From NCBI GenBank assembly GCA_015069695.1, contig JADCRZ010000036.1:1-64000 (forward strand): a stretch of 64,000 nt of DNA, read 5' to 3'. Below are positions 49,780 through 58,503 of this stretch, piece after piece. The notes beneath the pieces are model-generated. The model made no database searches and had not been told where the DNA came from. It saw nothing but the letters and a program-made list of their open reading frames with translations. Position numbers and translations under genes: made by a program. Positions within the stretch are counted from its first letter, which is position 1. Every line of letters starts with the position of its first letter. The DNA is from Williamsia sp. (lineage in GTDB: Bacteria; Bacteroidota; Bacteroidia; Chitinophagales; Chitinophagaceae).

Positions 49780-51093
49780 TTATTTTTTGCGGAAGAAGAT
49801 ACGCACCGGAACACCGGTAAAATTAAATTGGGTGCGCAGCTGGTTTTCAAGATAGTTTTTGTACGGCGTTTTTATATCATCCGGGAAATTGGTGAAGAAA
49901 GCAAAAGAAGGAACTGCTGTGGGAAGCTGCGTAACATACTTGATGCTGACCGGTGTACCCCTTACTACGGGGGGCTGGTATGCAGCGATCGCCTTTTGCA
50001 GGAAGTCGTTTAACTGCGAAGTAGGTACTTTGCGCTGCCGGTTCTCATATACGTCCAGTGCGGCTTCCATGGCCTTGAATATCCTCGTTTTTTCAAGGAC
50101 TGATACAAACAGGACAGGCACATCCGTAAACGGCGCAATCTTTTCTTTCAATGCCTTTTCGTAGTCGCGTGCTGTATTGGTTTCTTTTTCAATCAGGTCC
50201 CATTTGTTCACCAGCAGCACGATGCCCTTACCTTTTTTCACGGCCAGACCGAATATGTTCAGATCCTGTGCCGTTATTCCTTTTTCTGCATCGATGAGCA
50301 GCAGACAAACATCTGCTTCATCCATGGCCTTGATGGCGCGGATCACCGAATAAAACTCCAGGTCTTCGTTTACCCGGGCCTTGCGCCGGATACCGGCTGT
50401 GTCTATCAGCACAAATTCTTTTTTAAAAAGATTGTATTGCGTGTAGATGGTATCCCTTGTCGTGCCTGCGATATCGCTTACGATCGTTCTTTCTGCGCCG
50501 ATCAGGGCGTTGAGCAGGGATGATTTACCGGTATTGGGCTGACCGATGATCGCAAACTTGGGAAGCGGGGCTGCTTCCAGATCGGGCTGGTTGTCTTCTT
50601 TGATCAGGGCCGTTAAGGCATCCAGGAGTTCACCGGTGCCGGAGCCGCTGATCGCAGAAACAAAATAAATATCTTCAAAACCCAGGCTGTAAAACTCTGC
50701 TGCTTCCATCAGCCTGTTGTGGTTGTCAACCTTGTTCACCATCAGAAAAACCGGCTTTTCTGTACGGCGCAGTGTGTCGGCCATGGCCTCATCCAGGTCG
50801 GTAATACCGGTAGCTGCGTCAACAATAAAAATGAGCGCATCGGCTTCTTCCAGCGCCACCAGTACCTGCTTTTTGATCTCTCTTTCAAACACATCATCGC
50901 TGCTGGGTACAAAGCCGCCCGTATCTATCACATTGAATGATTTGCCCGTCCATTCAGCCACACCATATTGGCGGTCGCGGGTTACGCCGCTGATGTTGTC
51001 AACAATTGCTTTGCGTTGTTCAAGAAGACGGTTAAAAAAAGTACTTTTTCCGACGTTCGGTCTTCCTACGATCGCTACAGTAAATCCGGCCAT
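49780..51093 (-). CDS. der: Ribosome-assembly GTPase Der (EngA)
   Basis: Double-GTPase needed for 50S subunit maturation. 437 residues. Two G domains: GRPNVGKSTFFNRL, DTGGF and NKVDN in the first; GQPNTGKSSLLNAL, DTAGIRRK and NKWDL in the second. The C-terminal KH-like domain (about 350-437) ends PVRIFFRKK. It is 9 nt after the era stop, and the two GTPases form one transcript. Confidence 0.97.
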   Translation of the reverse strand: MAGFTVAIVGRPNVGKSTFFNRLLEQRKAIVDNISGVTRDRQYGVAEWTGKSFNVIDTGGFVPSSDDVFEREIKKQVLVALEEADALIFIVDAATGITDLDEAMADTLRRTEKPVFLMVNKVDNHNRLMEAAEFYSLGFEDIYFVSAISGSGTGELLDALTALIKEDNQPDLEAAPLPKFAIIGQPNTGKSSLLNALIGAERTIVSDIAGTTRDTIYTQYNLFKKEFVLIDTAGIRRKARVNEDLEFYSVIRAIKAMDEADVCLLLIDAEKGITAQDLNIFGLAVKKGKGIVLLVNKWDLIEKETNTARDYEKALKEKIAPFTDVPVLFVSVLEKTRIFKAMEAALDVYENRQRKVPTSQLNDFLQKAIAAYQPPVVRGTPVSIKYVTQLPTAVPSFAFFTNFPDDIKTPYKNYLENQLRTQFNFTGVPVRIFFRKK

Positions 51094-51102
51094 AATAATA
51101 AA

Positions 51103-51972
51103 TTAATTGTATCCGTATTCCCTTAAATACAGATCATTGTCGCGCCACTTGGGGCGCACTTTTACAAAGAGTTCCAAGAACACTTTCCGGCCTATGAACT
51201 GTTCTATTTCTTTTCTGGCTTCCGTGCCCAGTTCACGGATCATCTTGCCGCCTTCTCCCAGAATAATGCCCTTCTGGGTTTCGCGTTGCACTACTATCTC
51301 GGCGCGGATCTTGACCAGGGTTTGCTTTTCCTTGTATTCCTGCACAATCACCGTGGCATGGTAAGGTATTTCATCCTGAAACAGCTGGTAAATTTTCTCC
51401 CTGATCAGCTCGCCTACAAAAAACCGGGTAGGCAGGTCGCTGATATCATCTTCGCTGAAGAAAGGCTCACCTTCGGGAATATAGCGTAAGATAGTATTGA
51501 GCAGCCCGTCGATATTCTTCTTTGACAGGGCCGAGATAGACACAACTTCTTTGCAGTAATCCCTGGCTCCCCAAAAAGCGGCTGCTTCCTGCACCTGTTT
51601 ATCATTCACCCGGTCAACCTTGTTGATCACCACCAAGGCAGGAACTTTTAACCGGAGCGCAGAGAAAATAGCATCGTTCTCTTCCCGGTCTTCCTGCACA
51701 TCTACCAGCAGCAGGGCTACATCTGCATCTTCCAGGGCACTCCGTACAGCCTGCATCATTTTTTCGTGCAGTTTGTATTTGGGCTCTATGATGCCGGGGG
51801 TATCTGATAAGATGAGCTGGTAACCAGGCTGGCTTAAGATGCCCTTGATGCGATGGCGGGTGGTTTGCACTTTGTGCGAAACGATGGCCATCTTCTCACC
51901 CATCAGGGCGTTGAGCAGGGTGCTTTTGCCGGCATTGGGCTTACCGAAAATATTTACAAATCCAGCTTTCAT
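51103..51972 (-). CDS. era: GTPase Era
   Basis: 16S rRNA-binding GTPase for 30S assembly. 289 residues from MKAGFVNIFGKPNAGKSTLL. G motifs GKPNAGKST, DTPGI and NKVDR; C-terminal KH domain with GEGGKMIRELGTEARKEIEQF. An in-frame extension to 52041 would read through the terminator of the initiator tRNA and is rejected. Only 18 nt separate the start from the terminator hairpin, so era probably has a promoter within that region or depends on readthrough from the tRNA transcript. Confidence 0.97.
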   Translation of the reverse strand: MKAGFVNIFGKPNAGKSTLLNALMGEKMAIVSHKVQTTRHRIKGILSQPGYQLILSDTPGIIEPKYKLHEKMMQAVRSALEDADVALLLVDVQEDREENDAIFSALRLKVPALVVINKVDRVNDKQVQEAAAFWGARDYCKEVVSISALSKKNIDGLLNTILRYIPEGEPFFSEDDISDLPTRFFVGELIREKIYQLFQDEIPYHATVIVQEYKEKQTLVKIRAEIVVQRETQKGIILGEGGKMIRELGTEARKEIEQFIGRKVFLELFVKVRPKWRDNDLYLREYGYN

Positions 51973-51990
51973 ATACTTACTGCCACAAAA

Positions 51991-52024
51991 TAAAAAACCG
52001 CCTCTTATCACGTAAGAAGGCGGT
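51991..52024 (-). terminator. Terminator after the initiator tRNA
   Basis: ACCGCC (51997-52002) pairs with GGCGGT (52019-52024), extended by TCTT/AAGA with one bulge; the minus-strand tail is TTTTTTA. It begins 5 nt past the tRNA 3' end. Confidence 0.85.
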
Positions 52025-52029
52025 CTTTG

Positions 52030-52101
<72 letters not shown>

Positions 52102-52212
52102 ATGTGGGAGGCAAAACTAAGGCTTATATCTTTACCACCAAATATTTTATTTGTTAAAGAAAAAGAAAGATTGCCGGCTGCCGGTTCTGGGTGCTGACAG
52201 CCGGTAAACTCT

Positions 52213-52926
52213 TTATCCTTTTTTGTTTACGCTGCTGGCGCCATTGGTTTTGGTAGAAGTGATCACTGCGTTGCCTTTGTATTGAATGGAGCTGGCACCG
52301 CTGGCTTCCACCTGCAATTGTTTTTCTACCGTGATCTTTACATCCGAAGCACCATGGGCTTTGGCATTGCACACATCGGTCGACAGGTCAAATCCTTTCA
52401 GGTCGCTGGCGCCCGATGCATTTACTTCCAGGTTTGCTACCCTGCCTGATATAGTCGCATCAGAAGCACCCCGTTGGTCGAGGTCCAGTTTGTTTACCTG
52501 AACAGCTCCTTTGAAATCGCTGGCTCCGGAAAGGTTGATCGACAATTCATCTCCCTTGATGGTGCCATCCACAAATACATCACTGGCGCCTGAGGCATCC
52601 AGTTTCTTCAACGTTGCAAACGCTACATATGCTTTCAGCTTTTTGTTCCCAGACTTCCAGGGCTTTCCGGCATCTTCATAAGAAATCTTCAGCACGCCAT
52701 TTTCAACCACGGTTTTGATCCTGCTCCTGTACTCAGTTTCAGCCGCACTTACGGCCAGGGCTTCCCGATCAGCTTGCGAAATATACAGGTCGATACCGCC
52801 TGAGATACGGATGGCTGAAAAGGGGCTTACCGGGCGGGCTTCAGCATTGGGATCGTTGATAATTGTTTTTTGAGCCTGGATTGCCAGTACAGCAAACAGC
52901 CCCAGTAAGGTGAAAAAGAGCTTCAT
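52213..52926 (-). CDS. Exported head GIN domain (DUF2807) protein
   Basis: 237 residues with signal peptide MKLFFTLLGLFAVLAIQAQ. The mature protein is a right-handed beta-helix-like array: SGASD or close variants recur about every 20 residues (LDASGASDVFVDGT, INLSGASDFKGAV, LDQRGASDATISG, VNASGASDLKGFD, AKAHGASDVKITV, VEASGASSIQYKG). Family function is unknown; usually periplasmic or surface. It is isolated, 112 nt upstream of the tRNA and divergent from the riboswitch-controlled receptor. Confidence 0.88.
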   Translation of the reverse strand: MKLFFTLLGLFAVLAIQAQKTIINDPNAEARPVSPFSAIRISGGIDLYISQADREALAVSAAETEYRSRIKTVVENGVLKISYEDAGKPWKSGNKKLKAYVAFATLKKLDASGASDVFVDGTIKGDELSINLSGASDFKGAVQVNKLDLDQRGASDATISGRVANLEVNASGASDLKGFDLSTDVCNAKAHGASDVKITVEKQLQVEASGASSIQYKGNAVITSTKTNGASSVNKKG

Positions 52927-53059
52927 GGTTTAGATCATTTAAATTGTTGCATTGATAGAATAAGTATAGGGTGATACGGATGGCATTCCTGAAATGTTAC
53001 AAAATGGAAGATTTTTTTTAGAGAGTTCTTATCTTCGCAGCGGTTTACACATTTATCAG

Positions 53060-53140
53060 ATTCCCGGGGTGCTGAAGGCAATGCCAACGGCTGAGATCAA
53101 ACCCGTAGAACCTGAACAGGGTAATGCCTGCGCAGGGAAG
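53060..53140 (+). promoter_or_regulatory. TPP riboswitch (THI element)
   Basis: The aptamer core is intact: CGGGGTGC at the 5' side, GGCTGAGATCAAACCCGT, GAACCTGAACAGGGTAATGC and CTGCGCAGGGA; TTCCC (53061-53065) and GGGAA (53135-53139) close the P1 stem. Downstream, GGTAGCCGG (53140-53148) can pair with CCGGCCTACC (53226-53235), a possible expression platform. It implies repression of the following receptor by thiamine pyrophosphate. The remaining leader to 53287 shows no gene. Confidence 0.94.
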
Positions 53141-53287
53141 GTAGCCGGTTTCCTTATTTTCTTTACTTCTTTCCGTAGCACAAGCATTTCTCCTTTTTAC
53201 TGTGGCAGAACCAGTGCGTGGTTTGCCGGCCTACCAGCCAGCAGCAAGCCTTGCAGTCCATTTTGTGTACCATAAAAATTTAGACCT

Positions 53288-55654
53288 GTGATCAAGAAAC
53301 TGCTTTTCCTGTCTGTTTTGCTCTTTCCTGCTACTGCCCTGTTCTGCCAGCACCTGCTTACTGGCAAAGTTACCGATGCTGCTACCGGATTACCCATTCC
53401 CCAGGCTACCATTGAACTCCGGAACGGCACTTCCACCGTGGCTGATGACCAGGGTGCATTCCATGCTTCCCTGAAAAAAGGAACACAGCAGATCAGGATC
53501 TCGGGGATCGGCTACAAAACGCTTGAGCAAGATTTGTCTGCCAGCGATGCAGCAACCACGTTCCGGCTGGAACCGGTTAAACTATTTCTGCAGCCAGTAG
53601 AAATCCGCGCTGTGCGGGCGGGAGATAATGCACCGTTTACAAAAACCAACTTGTATAAAAAAGACATCGAGAAGGCAAACCTCGGAAGAGACCTGCCCTT
53701 CCTGCTCGACCAAACACCGTCCGTTGTCATCAACTCCGATGCAGGCAACGGGGTGGGCTACACAGGCATCCGCATCCGGGGCAGCGATGCTACCCGCATC
53801 AACGTAACCCTGAATGGCATTCCGTACAATGATGTAGAAAGCCAGGGAACTTTTTTTGTTGACCTGCCCGATATCTCCTCTTCCATCAACAGCATCCAGA
53901 TACAGCGCGGCGTGGGCACTTCTTCCAACGGTGCCGGTGCTTTTGGTGCTTCGCTCAATATCTCCACCAATGAGTTCAGGGAACAGGCTTACGGAGAAGT
54001 GAACAACAGCTATGGCTCCTTCAACACCTGGAAGCATACCGTAAAAGCAGGCAGCGGACTGATCAACAATCATTTCACCATTGATGCCCGGCTTTCCAAG
54101 GTATCGAGTGATGGTTATATAGACCGCGCCAGCAGCAACCTGCATTCATTTTACCTGTCGGCCGCTTACCTGAATCCGACATCATCCCTCCGGCTCAATG
54201 TATTCTCCGGCAAGGAAAAGACTTACCAGGCTTGGAACGGCATCCTGCAAGAAGACCTGGCCCGGAGCAGAACCTATAACTCTGCCGGCACCGAAAAACC
54301 CGGTGAGCCTTATGACAACCAAACGGATAATTATCAGCAGGATCATTACCAGTTGTTTTTCAACCACCACTTCAGCAACGAGCTTTCCTTCAACACAGCC
54401 GTTTTTTTAACCAGGGGATTGGGCTATTATGAAGAATACCATGCGCAGGAAAGTTATTCCGGTTACGGGTTAGCCAATTACATCACAGGAATGGATACCA
54501 TCCGGAAAACAGATTTGGTCAGACAGCTTTGGCTGGATAATTATTTTTATGGGAACATTACATCCGTCCAGTACAAAAACGGAGGAACCCAGCTTACAGG
54601 AGGCCTGGGCATCAACCGCTATGATGGAAAGCATTATGGAAAAATTACCTGGAGCCAGCTGGGCGGTATTCCGAAAGATTACAGGTGGTACAACCTGGAT
54701 GCTTTTAAAACCGATGCAAGCGTGTACGGAAAGCTGCAGCAAAGCCTGTCGGCAAACTGGAACGGATTTGTTGACCTGCAATACCGGACGGTGAAATACG
54801 ACCTGAACGGGTTCAGAAAAAATCCGCAGCTCATTATCAACAACACCTACAACTTTTTTAATCCAAAGGCAGGCATCGCTTACAACAAGGGAAACTGGAA
54901 AGCTTATTTATCATACTCGCAGGGCAACAAAGAGCCCAACCGCGATGATTTTGAAGCGGGCGTTCAGGAGCAGCCCAGGCCGGAAAAACTGCACGATATA
55001 GAATTGAACGTGGAAAAAAGAACCGCTCTTTACACCTGGTCGGCCACTTTTTATTACATGTTGTACAAGGATCAGCTGGTGTTAACAGGCAAGCAAAACG
55101 ATGTAGGTGCTTACACCCGCACCAATGTACGCGACAGCTACCGCCGGGGCATTGAACTGCAGGGCACCCTTTTTCTGAACCCCTGGCTGAATGCAGGCGG
55201 CAACCTCACCCTGAGCGAAAACAAGATCTTAAACTCAAATGAATTCCTGGATGATTACGACAATGGCGGACAAAAACTGGTCAGCTATCACAAAACCGAT
55301 ATCTCTTTTTCACCGGCCGTTATCGGTAGTGCTGCCCTGAACTTTCTGCCTGTTAAAAGAGGAGAATTGAGCTTGATCGGTAAATACGTGGGCCGGCAGT
55401 ATTTAGACAATACCGGAAGCAAGGCCAGGAGCTTGGGTGATTATTACGTGCAGGACCTCAGGGCCGTTTATACCCTCAACAAGCTATTTGATGAAATCAG
55501 TTTGGTATTCCAGCTCAACAATGTTTTCAACCGCAAATACGAACCCAATGGCGCTACCTACAGCTATATCTCGGGCGGCACGCGCGTGAATGAAAATTAT
55601 TTATTCCCGATGGCCGGTACAAACTGGATGGTAGGCGTGAATGTGAAGTTGTAA
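53288..55654 (+). CDS. TonB-dependent receptor, predicted thiamine transporter
   Basis: 788 residues; start codon GTG (no ATG fits) with signal peptide MIKKLLFLSVLLFPATALFC. Domains: carboxypeptidase-regulatory-like domain (about 22-100, GKVTDAATGLPIPQATIEL), plug (about 115-225, GVGYTGIRIRGSDATRINVTLNG), then a 22-stranded barrel closing with NVFNRKYEPNGATYSYISGG and the terminal aromatic-poor strand NWMVGVNVKL. The TPP riboswitch upstream predicts thiamine or a precursor as ligand, as proposed for other Bacteroidota receptors with THI elements. No SusD partner. It converges on the rhodanese gene, with one base between the stops. Confidence 0.93.
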   Translation: MIKKLLFLSVLLFPATALFCQHLLTGKVTDAATGLPIPQATIELRNGTSTVADDQGAFHASLKKGTQQIRISGIGYKTLEQDLSASDAATTFRLEPVKLFLQPVEIRAVRAGDNAPFTKTNLYKKDIEKANLGRDLPFLLDQTPSVVINSDAGNGVGYTGIRIRGSDATRINVTLNGIPYNDVESQGTFFVDLPDISSSINSIQIQRGVGTSSNGAGAFGASLNISTNEFREQAYGEVNNSYGSFNTWKHTVKAGSGLINNHFTIDARLSKVSSDGYIDRASSNLHSFYLSAAYLNPTSSLRLNVFSGKEKTYQAWNGILQEDLARSRTYNSAGTEKPGEPYDNQTDNYQQDHYQLFFNHHFSNELSFNTAVFLTRGLGYYEEYHAQESYSGYGLANYITGMDTIRKTDLVRQLWLDNYFYGNITSVQYKNGGTQLTGGLGINRYDGKHYGKITWSQLGGIPKDYRWYNLDAFKTDASVYGKLQQSLSANWNGFVDLQYRTVKYDLNGFRKNPQLIINNTYNFFNPKAGIAYNKGNWKAYLSYSQGNKEPNRDDFEAGVQEQPRPEKLHDIELNVEKRTALYTWSATFYYMLYKDQLVLTGKQNDVGAYTRTNVRDSYRRGIELQGTLFLNPWLNAGGNLTLSENKILNSNEFLDDYDNGGQKLVSYHKTDISFSPAVIGSAALNFLPVKRGELSLIGKYVGRQYLDNTGSKARSLGDYYVQDLRAVYTLNKLFDEISLVFQLNNVFNRKYEPNGATYSYISGGTRVNENYLFPMAGTNWMVGVNVKL

Positions 55655-55655
55655 T

Positions 55656-55970
55656 TTACTTTACCGGCCCCGGTTGCGCCTGCCATTCGAGCATACCGCC
55701 TTCTAAATTTTTTGTGTTGGTGAAACCCATGGCCTCCAGGAAATGGCAGGCGATCATGCTTCTTTTTCCGCTGCGGCAGTGAACAATGATTTCCTGTTCT
55801 TTCCACTCCTCCAGGTCGTCAATCTGCATGGATTGGATATTACCCAGGGGGATGAGCTTGCCACCGATATTGAATTCTGCATACTCATCCGGCTCGCGTA
55901 CATCCAGTAAGTTAAGCTGTTCACCAGCCTGTTGTCTCTTTTTTACTTCTTCTACTGTGATCGTTTGCAT
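55656..55970 (-). CDS. Rhodanese-like sulfurtransferase domain protein
   Basis: 104 residues, single rhodanese domain. The motif IIVHCRSGKRSMIACHFLEA holds the persulfide-forming Cys and the active-site loop; LLDVREPDEYAEFNIGGKLIPLG is the conserved start. GlpE-like. It could supply sulfur in a pathway not visible here. It is 11 nt from the PASTA gene, in one probable transcript with it. Confidence 0.93.
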   Translation of the reverse strand: MQTITVEEVKKRQQAGEQLNLLDVREPDEYAEFNIGGKLIPLGNIQSMQIDDLEEWKEQEIIVHCRSGKRSMIACHFLEAMGFTNTKNLEGGMLEWQAQPGPVK

Positions 55971-55981
55971 GTGTCAGTTTT

Positions 55982-56791
55982 TTATGGTGTATTATCAGCG
56001 CTCTTCGTTGTATCTGCAGCCCGCTCCTGCCGTTCGGCGCTTAGCCAGATATCGATCAGCTGCCCCGCACGGATTCTGTTTACTTTGCGGTCTTCATCCA
56101 GCCTTTCCGGATTCTGGCGGTAAACAAAAGCATTCAATGTATCCCGGATGCCTGCATCCGGTACCGGTATATGCCCTATGTGCATGGAATCAAGCAGGTC
56201 AATTGCCTCGCTATAGGTCATGCCAAATAAGTCAGGAACTGCGATGGTAGAATTGGAGATACCACTTCCCAGTACAAGGGAAATAATAGAACCCATGGGA
56301 ATTTTTGTGCCGGGCTTTACGGGCTGGCCATTATAGATTTGATCCAGCACAGAGTTTTTTGCAAAGTCGAGGCGGTAGGTGGTATCGCCCAGTTTAAGTC
56401 CGAACTGTTTAAGGATCAGCAGGGCATTCCGGAAACTGCCTACCAGCCTGGGCATAGAAACCATGGGCGGAACAGAACGGTTGACGGTCAGATAAACCGT
56501 CCGGTTGATCTTTACGACGGCATCCGCTTCCGGGAATTGTCTGACTACTTTCAGAGGCGCCATCGTATCGATATAGACAGAGTCCTGCACCTTGACATCA
56601 AACCCTTCCTCGTTCAGAATCTTCTCTGCCTCGCTCATTGATTTACCGGTAATGGATGGTATTTTCAGGCTTTGTCCATGTTTCGTCAGGATACCAAGTG
56701 AACCGAGAAACAAAACCAATACCAGCCCAACCAGGAAAAAAGCAACCAGTATATTGACCCATAAAGGTCTGCTAGTGATAAATTTGAACAC
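55982..56791 (-). CDS. Membrane-anchored protein with three PASTA domains
   Basis: 269 residues: one membrane helix (about 13-33, NILVAFFLVGLVLVLFLGSL) followed by three PASTA domains, LKIPSITGKSMSEAEKILNE (about 40-110), VSMPRLVGSFRNALLILKQF (about 115-180), and IAVPDLFGMTYSEAIDLLDS (about 185-258), then a polar tail. PASTA domains bind peptidoglycan in kinases and PBPs of other phyla; here there is no kinase or transpeptidase domain. The gene ddl lies 72 nt upstream, which supports a wall-related role (inference). Confidence 0.9.
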   Translation of the reverse strand: MFKFITSRPLWVNILVAFFLVGLVLVLFLGSLGILTKHGQSLKIPSITGKSMSEAEKILNEEGFDVKVQDSVYIDTMAPLKVVRQFPEADAVVKINRTVYLTVNRSVPPMVSMPRLVGSFRNALLILKQFGLKLGDTTYRLDFAKNSVLDQIYNGQPVKPGTKIPMGSIISLVLGSGISNSTIAVPDLFGMTYSEAIDLLDSMHIGHIPVPDAGIRDTLNAFVYRQNPERLDEDRKVNRIRAGQLIDIWLSAERQERAADTTKSADNTP

Positions 56792-56863
56792 GGATTACAG
56801 TTTTAATATACCCATAATTTCTGTTCATAAGACTGGACTTTACCGGCTCAAAGAAAGCGAAAA

Positions 56864-57859
56864 TTATTTATGCGACAGGGCTTCCTCAACCAGGGCGGTG
56901 TAAAAATCTGTTAAGGTCCACCCTTTTGCCCTTACCTGTTGCGGTACAATGCTGGCTTCGCTTTGTCCGGGAACGGTATTGATTTCGAGCATATAAGGCT
57001 CTCCCTTTTCAGCATTGAAGATAAAATCGATCCGCACAATACCACTGCAGTTAAATACCCGGTATACCTTTTCTGCTGCTGCTGCAATCTTTTCCTGCAT
57101 GAAGCTATCGATCGGAGCCGGTGTAATTTCTTCACTCATGCCCGCTGTGTACTTGGCCTCGTAATCAAAGAATTCTTTTTTGCTGACGATTTCCGTAAAA
57201 GGCAGCAGGGTAATGGTGCCCTTGTTCCTGAAAACACCCACAGTTACTTCCCGCCCAGAAATAAATTCTTCTACCAGCACCTGGTCATCTTCCCGGAAAG
57301 CTTTCTCCAGCGCGGCTTCCAGGTCTTCGGCAGCCGATACTTTCGACATGCCGATGCTGCTGCCGCCGTTGTTGGGCTTTACAAATACAGGCAATTGCAG
57401 CTGGGCCCTGATCTCTGCAGCCGGAACAGGCTGGTGCTTGAAGAGATGCAGTGATTTGGCTACAGAGATGCCGGCGAAAGCAGCCACCGCCACCGTATAG
57501 CGTTTGTTAAAGGTAAGTGCAGAGGTAGCTGCGTCACAGGATGTATAAGGCAAGCCAAGCATATCAAAATACCCCTGCAGCTTGCCGTCTTCTCCCGGTG
57601 TTCCATGAATGCCGATCAATACGGCATCAAACCGGATCTTCTGCCCGTCAACTGTCAGACTAAAATCATTTTTGTCTATTTCGATCGGCTCTCCTGCCGG
57701 CGACCGGTAGTACCAGCCCTCCGGCGTAATGTCGATCTTATATACTTCATACCGGTCGTGATCAAGGTTGTTTTCGATTGTAACCGCGCTGTTGTAAGAA
57801 ATAACTGCTTCTCCCGAGTATCCACCCGTAAGAAAGGCAATAACAGGTCTAGAGGCCAT
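56864..57859 (-). CDS. ddl: D-alanine--D-alanine ligase
   Basis: ATP-grasp enzyme that makes the D-Ala-D-Ala terminus of peptidoglycan precursors. 331 residues from MASRPVIAFLTGGYSGEAVIS; an ATG 27 nt upstream is less suitable. Motifs: GIHGTPGEDGKLQGYFDMLGLPYT near the start, LPVFVKPNNGGSSIGMSKV for ATP binding, and RIDFIFN with MLEINTVPGQSEASIVPQQ for Mg and substrate. Confidence 0.96.
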   Translation of the reverse strand: MASRPVIAFLTGGYSGEAVISYNSAVTIENNLDHDRYEVYKIDITPEGWYYRSPAGEPIEIDKNDFSLTVDGQKIRFDAVLIGIHGTPGEDGKLQGYFDMLGLPYTSCDAATSALTFNKRYTVAVAAFAGISVAKSLHLFKHQPVPAAEIRAQLQLPVFVKPNNGGSSIGMSKVSAAEDLEAALEKAFREDDQVLVEEFISGREVTVGVFRNKGTITLLPFTEIVSKKEFFDYEAKYTAGMSEEITPAPIDSFMQEKIAAAAEKVYRVFNCSGIVRIDFIFNAEKGEPYMLEINTVPGQSEASIVPQQVRAKGWTLTDFYTALVEEALSHK

Positions 57860-57896
57860 AGATAAGAAAATTAAACAGGGGAGCAAATATATAAGA

Positions 57897-57972
57897 AAGG
57901 TGAAGAAAACAATCCTTCACCTTATTGCGACAGGACATATCACCTGTCTGTATAAAGCGGCCGATGAGCCGC
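57897..57972 (-). other. Cluster of three hairpins between ferredoxin gene and ddl
   Basis: Three perfect stems stand in line: GCGGC/GCCGC (57957-57972), GACAGG/CCTGTC (57929-57948) and AAGGTGAAG/CTTCACCTT (57897-57923). The last, read on the minus strand, is followed by TCTTATATATTT and could end the ferredoxin transcript. Confidence 0.6.
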
Positions 57973-57988
57973 TCTCTTATGAAAAAAC

Positions 57989-58336
57989 TTAAATATGCAG
58001 CTTTTCTTTTTTCTCCATCAGCTCATCCACTGTTTCGCGGTACATATCATCCGGCACGCAGCAATCAACCGGACAAACAGCAGCACATTGCGGCTCTTCA
58101 TGAAATCCCTGGCACTCTGTGCACTTGTTGGGAACGATGTAATAGGTATCCACGCCCAGGGGAGCATTGCGCTGGTCGGCATCGATTACCGTGCCGTCGA
58201 GCAATACAAAAGAGCCTTTTACGGTTGTACCATCTGAAATGGCCCATTCCACACCACCTTCATAAATGGCGTTGTTCGGACACTCGGGCTCACAGGCGCC
58301 GCAGTTGATACATTCTTCGGTAATTTTTATAGCCAT
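57989..58336 (-). CDS. 4Fe-4S dicluster ferredoxin
   Basis: 115 residues. Two cluster motifs: CINCGACEPECPNNAIY near the N-terminus and CTECQGFHEEPQCAAVCPVD in the second half, with a 40-residue insertion between that contains the DQRNAPLGVDTYYIVP typical of a Bacteroidota family. Electron carrier; the partner is unknown. Divergent from the acyl-CoA reductase gene, 167 nt between starts. Confidence 0.95.
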   Translation of the reverse strand: MAIKITEECINCGACEPECPNNAIYEGGVEWAISDGTTVKGSFVLLDGTVIDADQRNAPLGVDTYYIVPNKCTECQGFHEEPQCAAVCPVDCCVPDDMYRETVDELMEKKEKLHI

Positions 58337-58503
58337 ACTTTACCTTGTTTTAACAGGTTATCATTTTAATAGATTACAGGCAATACAAAGCCTGCAAAAT
58401 AAATCTCTTGTTTTCAAAATTATAACAAGTTGCCTGAAAATAGGCTGCCCGCACCGACTATTTCCATAAAAATTCCCGCCCTTTTCTATGTTACTTTTGC
58501 AGC

